64,000 bases of DNA. Origin: Riptortus pedestris. Taxonomy: Eukaryota > Arthropoda > Insecta > Hemiptera > Alydidae. Below, in pieces: positions 57,338 to 64,000 of this stretch. Each line of letters opens with the position of its first letter. Positions within the stretch are counted from its first letter, which is position 1. Under the pieces are notes generated by a model. That model worked only from the letters and a program-made list of their open reading frames with translations, did not search any database and had not been told where the DNA came from. The stretch covers positions 25,079,001 to 25,143,000 of the forward strand of contig CM032230.1 in the NCBI GenBank assembly GCA_019009955.1. The letters are read 5' to 3'. Made by a program: the position numbers and the translations under genes.

Positions 57338-58456
57338 TTAAAAGATCCGTCACCCAGGGGCTGCGTATACTAAGCAGATTTCTTCTCGTGATGTTTAACA
57401 ATACGATAAATCTATTTAAATACTGGTAACACAATATCCACCGTGAAACAATCCAGTGAATAAAATATAAAATGAAAATAAGAAACCCCTGCCAGACGGG
57501 AAGAACCTGAATACGTAAAAACAAAACTGGTTTGCCAACTTCTCACAGGAAAGAAAAAACAATTACGGCAAATATATCAGAATGTAAAACCATATTTAAT
57601 TTTATTAGAATAACTATTTTTAACTATATCTAGTACTGTAATTTATAAATTGATCCCCCCCCCAGGAATAATTTTTGTCTCAATCAATCAAATTTCTAGT
57701 AGTCCAAGAAATTAAGAAGGGGGGGTGGGGGGGGCGGATCACGATTAACATGTTTGTATGAAATCTCGTTATACTAAAGGTCTCTTGAATACAATATTTT
57801 GGTAATTTAAGGCTTCGAATAGGGTGGTTTATTATTATAACAGAAGTATTGTTTAATGCTAACATGAGTAGAAGTGGGTGTTTGCCTGAAGGCTGGAAAC
57901 TCGAAAAAAATGCAAATAATCTCCGTTAATATTTAAGATAGAGAACAAATGTATATGGCAATAAATTATAGCTACCATTTAATTTGGCAATAAGATTGAA
58001 TCCTGTACAATTTTTTCGATCCGAAAAACGTATATTAGTAATGAAGATATTTCGGATTTTCGATAAAACCATCCTTAAAACGCCCCCCTCCCCCTTGTTC
58101 GATCTTCAACCATCTAACAAAACATGATTTTTTTTTTTTTTTTTTTTATATACCTAAAACGACTAAATATTTAGTTAGTTAAACTATCAAACAATAATTT
58201 TTTTTTTTTTTTATATAACTAATACGACTAAATTTTCAGTTTGTTAACTATCACAAACAATAATGCGACGCTAGAGCGATAAACAGAAATGTGTGTATAT
58301 ATAACATACACACACACACCACCACACAACCACACCACAAACAATTTTGAGCGGACCTCATTTTTCGTCATCTCCTTAGGTTAGGATCGATGGATATTTT
58401 TTTTGAGGAAAAATTTTGGAAAAATTATCATGGAGAGTACGACCCTCAAATAAGCC
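57338..58456 (-). mobile_element. HINE-like repeat, long copy with internal duplication
   Basis: The 3' module lies at 57338-57395 (on +, ctgcgtatactaagcagatt). The 5' block is at 58373-58456 (gaccctcaaataagc on +); the palindromic tip is lost. The core contains a GT/CA microsatellite (about 58290-58340) and a T-rich unit ending ctatcaaacaataa present twice in tandem (58128-58262). Confidence 0.65.
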
Positions 58457-58560
58457 CATCCATTAAAGTACGGCGTATGAACAGTTAATAATATGTATGT
58501 TTTATTTTAGGAGCATAGCTTAAAGCGTTGTTTGAATACAGTCATGAAAGTGTTATTATT

Positions 58561-58670
58561 AGTATTACATTATTAACGTTCAATTTTTGCTACTTTGGCT
58601 AATCGGGACGGGTTATCTACAGATTACCACCTTTTTTTTAGCCAGGGTGGGAACTACGGATTTTTTATTG
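58561..58670 (-). mobile_element. SINE-1 copy, tail half only
   Basis: Reverse copy: attattaacgttcaattttt, gctaatcgggacgggttatc, tacagattaccacc, then the sequence breaks off before the head. Confidence 0.65.
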
Positions 58671-58996
58671 TTTGGAAAAAGGGGGCGAATTCATAGATCA
58701 CAACAAGAGTTTTTTTTTTTTTTTTGTTACCATGATCTTTAAATGAAAAAAGGAAATAGAGGCGTGCACCTGTGGCAAGGCTAGCCAGAGGGTGGAACGA
58801 ATCGGCAAATCTTTTTATTGCTAGCCAATCTGTTCAAAGATAGCACCTCGCAGCATAGGCGGTGTTGCGCAGAGAGGTCGCAACCCTCACCGACCTTATC
58901 ATTTTATATCATATTACAAACGTGCGATATACAATTGGACTCGACCGCACACCGACCCCTTGTTGGTTTTCATTTGTTGAATTTTAACCTTTTTTC
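58671..58996. other. Intergenic, nothing recognised
   Basis: GC is higher than nearby, but no family or gene was recognised. Confidence 0.4.
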
Positions 58997-59042
58997 CACC
59001 CCCCCCCCCCCCCCCCCATTCTCCCCCCCCCCCCCCCCCCCC
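58997..59042. repeat. Poly-C tract
   Basis: Two runs of C broken by attct. The Pro-rich open frame across it is an artefact of the tract, and its exact length may be an assembly problem. Confidence 0.85.
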
Positions 59043-59205
59043 TTTTCCTCCTATAGGCAGCTACCTGCTGGCGATGATCAGTTAAATCGGCCCTATTGCG
59101 TGTTGCTCCGGGCTCCACTTTAAATGCCGCCTTCATAGAAGGTGCTGCCTTGAATCTATGTATGCAAATATAGGTATCGAACTATGTTAGTTGGACACCA
59201 AATAG

Positions 59206-59210
<5 letters not shown>

Positions 59211-59249
<39 letters not shown>
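59211..59249. repeat. (AT)n microsatellite
   Basis: About 19 AT units directly beside the 3' end of the HINE-like copy at 59251. Confidence 0.95.
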
Positions 59250-59250
<1 letters not shown>

Positions 59251-59255
<5 letters not shown>

Positions 59256-60027
59256 GTCACGCAGGAGCTGCGTAAACTAGGCAGATTTCCCACGTGCTTT
59301 TTAACTTACTACTAGTCTCGTATCACCATATATCCTCTATTTCTACGTGAAAAATCCTTTGGCCAGAATTAGGGGCTTGTAGAAGGCTGAAACAATAAAG
59401 TATGAAAAAGTCTCTTAATAACTGAGTTACGAGTAAATGTATACAGCAACAATTGTAGGGCATTAATATTTAAATAAGATTGTTTCTATAACATTTTTCC
59501 ACTCGACCCTTCTAACCCAGGGAGGGGGGGGGGGCTTTCCCTTCCTCAATCCCTGGTCCAATTTCAGTCATTAACGAATGTGAACATTAGAGTTGACATT
59601 TTCGAGTCAAGACAGGAAAATTGTAATTGTGTACGTCATTACGCTACTTATTTGCATGTGTCTCACAGATTAAAAGTCCAATGAAGGCAATATTTGGTAT
59701 TTAAGCTTCGAATGTAAGCTTCATGATAAAACAAATTATTGTTAATATGTAATTAATATGACATTAGTAGGGGTGAGTGTTTAGTGAAGGCTGAAAACTA
59801 AAAAAATGCAAATATCTCGGTTTCAAATATATAACAATATTTATAGAAAATTTAATTTAAAAAAGACTGGTCCTATTCAATTTTTCAATCCGACTCATAA
59901 TAACTGAGATATTTCGAATTTTTGAAAATCCCCCCTCTAAGATGAAAAACGAATTAAAATTTTCGAGTTTGGGTATACACCGATCAAACAAAAAACTGCC
60001 AGACCGCTATATAGTGTTTAACAATCA

Positions 60028-60060
<33 letters not shown>

Positions 60061-60184
60061 TATATATATATATATATTTATATTATTTTATATATATATA
60101 GGATCTACCTCATTTGAAGAAATTCTTCGAAAATCGTGTCCTGAGTAGAATCTTAATAGCTGATTTCCCTTACGGTAAATCTGC
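59251..60184 (-). mobile_element. HINE-like repeat, full-length long copy
   Basis: Read on +, it begins at the 3' module: aagtctgtcacgcaggagct, gcgtaaactaggcagatttc, ccacgtg, with the hairpin ACGCAG-loop-CTGCGT. It ends at the 5' module gctgatttcccttacggtaa then atctgc. The core holds a TA-rich microsatellite (60029-60100) and twice the phrase actcataataactgagatat or a close variant. Confidence 0.72.
60029..60100. repeat. (TA)n-rich microsatellite inside HINE-like repeat
   Basis: Interrupted TA repeat, same position within the element as the runs at 22136 and 7070. Confidence 0.9.
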
Positions 60185-60292
60185 TAACAAAATAAAAATA
60201 TCTCTGGAATATGCTGGATGGTAGAGGAACCAATTGATTCAGGGATTCAACTTAAGAAAGGCCAGAGTCCTACTACTTGTTCTTTAATATAA

Positions 60293-60350
60293 TGCAGATG
60301 AAAGCAGTGCACATTTCGGAGTCAACGCTCCATCCTCAGTGCCTGCTGAC
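60293..60350 (-). ncRNA. Decayed hammerhead-like motif of the PLE
   Basis: On the minus strand: GGCACTGAGGA, hairpin GGAG-loop-CTCC, then GAAA. The core has CTGAGGA for CTGANGA, and the TGTC after GAAA is lost, so this copy should be inactive if the motif is a ribozyme. Confidence 0.4.
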
Positions 60351-60677
60351 AAACACAAGCCACGAGTTAAACTAACAATCACCGCATCGCCCAAGGCAAC
60401 ATAAAGAACAGTCATAAAAACAAACACAATATAAATAGTAAAAACAATGTTAATTCTTAAAACTAGTCGACAAATAAAAGAAGCAAACAAAGATAGGCAT
60501 ATGTCAAAACTATAAATAAAATTAAAACCATAAAACCTACAAAAATTACAGATGTATATGGGAAACATATCACAGAGGGTGGGAACCTCTGAAAAACCCC
60601 AGAGGAACTGTAAGAGACCTCTAAAAAATAAACAAACCCCATACTAATAATAGAGAGGAGATGTAGGAGGTACCTGA

Positions 60678-61409
60678 TTAAAGCTGCGTTGCCTGGACCA
60701 CGACTGCCGGGCGACTGAACCTCTGTCCCCGTAGAGAAGAGAGGGCTCCGTCACCGACATGTCGCAGCCTTGCCACCTCCTCCTTCTTATTAATATTCCG
60801 ATTTCCATTCGCCTGTCTGTCCAGCCTTATATGCAGCCCCTCAGCCGTATTTAATCTTTTGCCCTTCTTCTCCTCAAACAGCAATTGATATTTTATGCTG
60901 GACATGTCATGGCCCTCTTTCCTGGCGTGTGCGGAAAACTCAGTGTCACGAGTGATGTGCTCCTTAAGACGTGTCCTTATCTTTCTACCACTTTGCCCCA
61001 CATAAGAGGCATCACATCCCGTGCACGAGATCCTATACACGCCAGATCTATCCAGGGGGTCCACATAGTCCTTAACACGGGGCAAACAGTTTTTCAGGGA
61101 CCGCTTACTCCTGTAGGCAGTAGCCAATCCAATTTTCCTCAACCTGGATCCTATCTTTTCTGAAACCGGACCCAAGTACGGGATGGAGACAGGGAACGAC
61201 TTATTTTTCTTCTTTTTGGCCCGCTCTTCAACCGTGGCATCCTCCAGCTCCTTGGCTAGCTTCCTCTTCAATCGGCGTTGGATAAGCCTGTTCACCAACG
61301 GTTCCTCGTACCCGTTTGCTTTAGCAATATGCTTAATGCAGACCACTTCCTTGGCATAATTATCTTGCGCTAGTGGGGTACTAATCAGCATCTCCACTAA
61401 ATAAAGCAA
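60678..61409 (-). CDS. PLE C-terminal region: linker and GIY-YIG endonuclease (open, 243 codons)
   Basis: This frame encodes the C-terminal part of a Penelope-like polyprotein. After a Lys/Arg-rich linker (RLIQRRLKRKLAKELED, KKKKNKSF) comes the GIY-YIG nuclease: SGVYRISCTGCDASYVGQSG, RKIRTRLKEHITRDTEFSAH, ARKEGHDMSSIKYQLLFEE, then the family end GLHIRLDRQANGNRNINKKE. GVY and YVG stand for the GIY and YIG motifs, the Arg of GRKIRTR and the downstream Glu fit catalytic positions, and CTGC plus H-H residues fit a zinc-binding variant. In PLEs this domain nicks target DNA to prime reverse transcription. The frame is not a complete gene; its start is only an internal Met, and the upstream RT is broken. 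Confidence 0.85.
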   Translation of the reverse strand: MLYLVEMLISTPLAQDNYAKEVVCIKHIAKANGYEEPLVNRLIQRRLKRKLAKELEDATVEERAKKKKNKSFPVSIPYLGPVSEKIGSRLRKIGLATAYRSKRSLKNCLPRVKDYVDPLDRSGVYRISCTGCDASYVGQSGRKIRTRLKEHITRDTEFSAHARKEGHDMSSIKYQLLFEEKKGKRLNTAEGLHIRLDRQANGNRNINKKEEVARLRHVGDGALSSLRGQRFSRPAVVVQATQL

Positions 61410-62860
61410 TCTCCCCCCCCATTATTTTTTTGTTGTATCTATGGCGTGATGAAATGAGTCCGCAGGTATTAATAAGTCGGTGGAAGAGGCCTTCCTATAG
61501 ATACCAAATTTATGACCCCCTCCATCTCTCTCTATCTCCAGATCTAGGTTGAATAGCTTCTTAGCTTTTTCGTTCTCCAAGGTGAACTTTAATCGTCTCA
61601 TGGCAGCTAATTAAGGTAGGGAAAGCAACCCATTCAAATCGTCCCTAGTGCCGCTAAAACTGACAAAAGTGTCATCAACATACCGGGCCCAAAAATCAAT
61701 GCACTTATAGAATGGGTTGCGTTTGCCGACAAAATGAATTTCTCCTCAAAGAAATTCATAAACTTTGTCGGCGGCATGTGGGCTAATAGCAGAGCCCATG
61801 ATCAATCCCCGGTCCATCCTAAAGCATTTTCCGCCATACTTAAAATAATTCTGTTACAGACAGGCCGACAGTAAGTTTATAAATTCTTTTGCCACCACTG
61901 GATTTAAAATTTTTGGTCTCGGAAAAACTTTTCAAAAACCCAAATGGACCATGTGTGAGGGGGAACATTTCCGAACATGTTAATTTTGTCAAAACGAAGC
62001 TAAAATTACGGTTTCTCCCCGAATTTAGAGTCGCTTAATTTTTGATTTATAACTCTTCTCTGTTTGCCACGGTTGTAATTGGGGTTTAAAAATTTTTTTT
62101 CTGTGAGCGTCTTAAATGTTTTTACAAATAACTTCGCTAGCTTTTACGTAGGTGCCGATTTAAAAGAAACTATAGGCCCTAAACGGAGGTATCATTCTTT
62201 ATGGATTTTCGGTAGGCAATACAATAACGGGGGAAGAGGATTCATTATGAAACAAGGTAAGGGAGGTCCTCTTTTTTACATAAATTGGTGGGCTTGTATG
62301 TAAAATGGCTTCTTTTATTTTCTTATTAAAGATATCAGTAGGGGTCTCGTTCCTGTTGAGAACACCCTTCCGCAATAAGAAGGGATTATACTCTATTTTC
62401 ATACTCTGCTTTACTTATTATTACAGAGAGCCTTGTCCCTTAACGGCCATTGGTAACAATTAAATTGTTGTCCTTTAATTTTTTTGTTAAATCTCAGTAA
62501 TAATTTTCCATAACTGGCCTGAAACTCCTCCCTCCCCTCTCTCTACTACGAACCCCTCCGCTCATGCCTTCTAAATATTTTTCCAATTCTATTGCACATT
62601 CCCTAATAGCGACATTATCGATTTCATTTCCCCTTCTATAGCAACCATGAGATCAATAACATCGTTATCCCCTACGCTGCTACCATAGGACAAAATTTAA
62701 GTCCTTTATTTAAAAACTGACAGTTCCCTCCGATGAAAAATACAACCTCACTCAAATTTACCACCCTAGGAAAAAATACAAATTCAGAAGGTGGACAAAT
62801 TACTAGAGAGGGACATTTAAATTTAAAGAGGGCCTGCCGGTTGAGTTTCCCGTGGGATTA
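61410..62860 (-). pseudogene. PLE reverse transcriptase, degraded by stops and frameshifts
   Basis: Pieces on the minus strand give, in order, NETPTDIFNKKIKEAILHTS (near 62.35 kb), GGKCFRMDRGLIMGSAISP (near 61.8 kb), CIDFWARYVDDTFVSFSGT (near 61.67 kb) and RRLKFTLENEKAKKLFNLDL (near 61.57 kb). MGSAISP and YVDD are the RT motifs, YVDD holding the catalytic Asp pair. Stops and frame changes lie between the pieces, so no active enzyme is made. Confidence 0.82.
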
Positions 62861-63406
62861 TCATTTGTTCTAACACTACTATTGCTAATCTTACGGCTAG
62901 CCTAAGGTCTTAATCTCTCCTAGTTGCCTGTGTGGGATTAGCTTGATTCTATAACCGCTCAAGCTTTCTCATTTTAATACTCTCCTTCTTCTCAATCTTT
63001 TTGTTATGAGAATTTTTTTAACATTTGCTTCAAACGAATCCCACACCGGACTTCATTACATTTTGTTATATAAGTTTTCCTAATTAACTTCAGGAAAAAC
63101 AGGAGGCTGTCCCTGGTTTTTAAACCACTTTTTTATTTCTAAGATCACCCGGAAGCTTTGCATGATTCAAACTATTTACTAATAAAAGAAGGATATTAAC
63201 TTAAGCCTCTTACAACACATATAAAAATGTAAATTCTTAGACGCTAGGCCATGCTTAAAATTATAACGTAAAATTATAGTTTTTCTAATTCACCCCCTGT
63301 CCATACTATGGAATAACGTCAACATTCTCCCGGTTCATGTTGTTGCCACCGTTGGATTCCAGCCATAGGTTGGCGAAGCTGCAGTGAGATCTCTGGAATT
63401 ATGCTG
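62861..63406. other. PLE 5' region or junction
   Basis: Minus-strand fragments resemble the PLE N-terminal region (for example NLSEVVFFIGG near 62.74 kb), then recognisable similarity fades. The exact 5' end and the junction with the inverted arm could not be placed better than about 63.3-63.4 kb. Confidence 0.4.
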
Positions 63407-63742
63407 GATGCCTCTTATGTGGGGCAAAGTGGTAGAAATATAAGGACACGTCTTAAGGAGCACATCACTCGTGACACTGAGTTTTCCGCACACGCCAGGA
63501 AAGAGGGCCATGACATGTCCAGCATAAAATATCAATTGCTGTTTGAGGAGAAGAAGGGCAAAAGATTAAATACGGCTGAGGGGCTGCATATAAGGCTGGA
63601 CAGACAGGCGAATGGAAATCGGAATATTAATAAGAAGGAGGAGGTGGCAAGGCTGCGACATGTCGGTGACGGGGCCCTGTCTTCTCTACGGGTGCAGAGG
63701 TTTAGTCTCCCGGCGGTCGTGGTCCAGGCAACGCAGCTTTAA
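63404..63742 (+). pseudogene. PLE GIY-YIG fragment in the inverted arm
   Basis: It starts at DASYVGQSGRNIRTRLKEHI, so the GVY half of the nuclease is missing, and runs to the same C-terminus (VVVQATQL) and TAA as the minus-strand copy. Differences from that copy are few (for example RNIRTR for RKIRTR), so the two arms are young relative to the broken RT. Confidence 0.85.
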
Positions 63743-64000
63743 TCAGGTTCCGCCTTCATCTCCTCTCTATTATTAGTATGGGAGTTTTTGTTTATTATTT
63801 TTTAGAGGTCTCTTACAGTTCCACTGGGGTTTTTTAGAGGTTCCCACCCTCTGTGATATGTTTTTCCATATAAATCTGAAATTTAGGTAGTTTTTATTGT
63901 TTTAATTTTATTTATAGGTTTTTGACATATATGCTTCTTTTATTAGTTGACTTGTTATTAATTTTTTTATTGTTTTGGCTTTAATTTTTAGTAGGTGACT

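Larger units (their letters stand above)
60284..64000 (-). mobile_element. Penelope-like element, decayed, with inverted second 3' copy
   Basis: The main copy runs on the minus strand from about 63.3 kb down to about 60.28 kb: degraded N-terminal RT, RT with YVDD, GIY-YIG endonuclease, then the 3' non-coding repeat. From 63407 to the window end the sequence is the reverse complement of 61013 down to about 60420, so the 3' part stands again in inverted orientation, as in PLE pLTR arrangements. The right copy continues outside the window. Confidence 0.85.

Noticed and set aside
58818..59123. Pro-rich open frame across the poly-C tract
   Set aside because: The Pro run comes only from the homopolymer; no other support.
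60885..61163. Plus-strand open frame starting MIFYAGHVMALF, repeated on the minus strand at 63335-63535
   Set aside because: It is the antisense of the PLE endonuclease in both arms, not a separate gene.

Overview
The window looks like AT-rich, intron-bearing animal nuclear DNA, most probably from an arthropod. That is an inference from the spliced dynactin gene, the intronless V-ATPase paralogue and the mix of Penelope, Jockey, Helitron, hAT and piggyBac-type repeats; no species can be named. All positions and splice sites below were read by eye, without homology searches.

Region 1 (1-45.8 kb, + strand) is one large gene, DCTN1, encoding dynactin subunit p150Glued. I could join 22 coding exons, from 4304 to a TAA at 45488-45490, with consistent phases. 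They encode about 1151 residues: the basic Ser/Arg-rich region, coiled coil 1, the inter-coil Dynactin domain, coiled coil 2 and the C-terminus. The CAP-Gly domain and start codon are not visible and must lie upstream. A polyA signal is at 45754. Introns range from 74 bp to 15.5 kb and are full of repeats.

Region 2 (45.8-50.4 kb) is a repeat-rich spacer followed by an intact, intronless 239-codon gene for V-ATPase subunit D (49583-50302), which looks like a functional retrocopy.

Region 3 (50.4-64 kb) has no host gene that I recognise. It holds a deleted Helitron with both ends and a helicase remnant, a solo LTR nested in another repeat, a hAT MITE, several copies of a Helentron/DINE-like non-coding repeat, and a decayed Penelope-like element (PLE) with RT and GIY-YIG remnants beside an inverted second copy of its 3' part.

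Recurring repeat families: (a) a tRNA-derived SINE (here SINE-1), at least 13 copies, several with target-site duplications (TSDs) of 11-14 bp; (b) a longer 437-bp tRNA-derived SINE (SINE-2); (c) a non-coding family (here HINE-like) with GCAGATTTCCC near one end and GGGAAATCTGC near the other, a 3' hairpin of the type ACGCAG-loop-CTGCGT, and often an internal microsatellite, about ten substantial copies; (d) PLE fragments with inverted arms carrying hammerhead-ribozyme-like motifs; (e) a hAT MITE, two copies. These repeat families, not the host genes, are the likeliest undescribed content.
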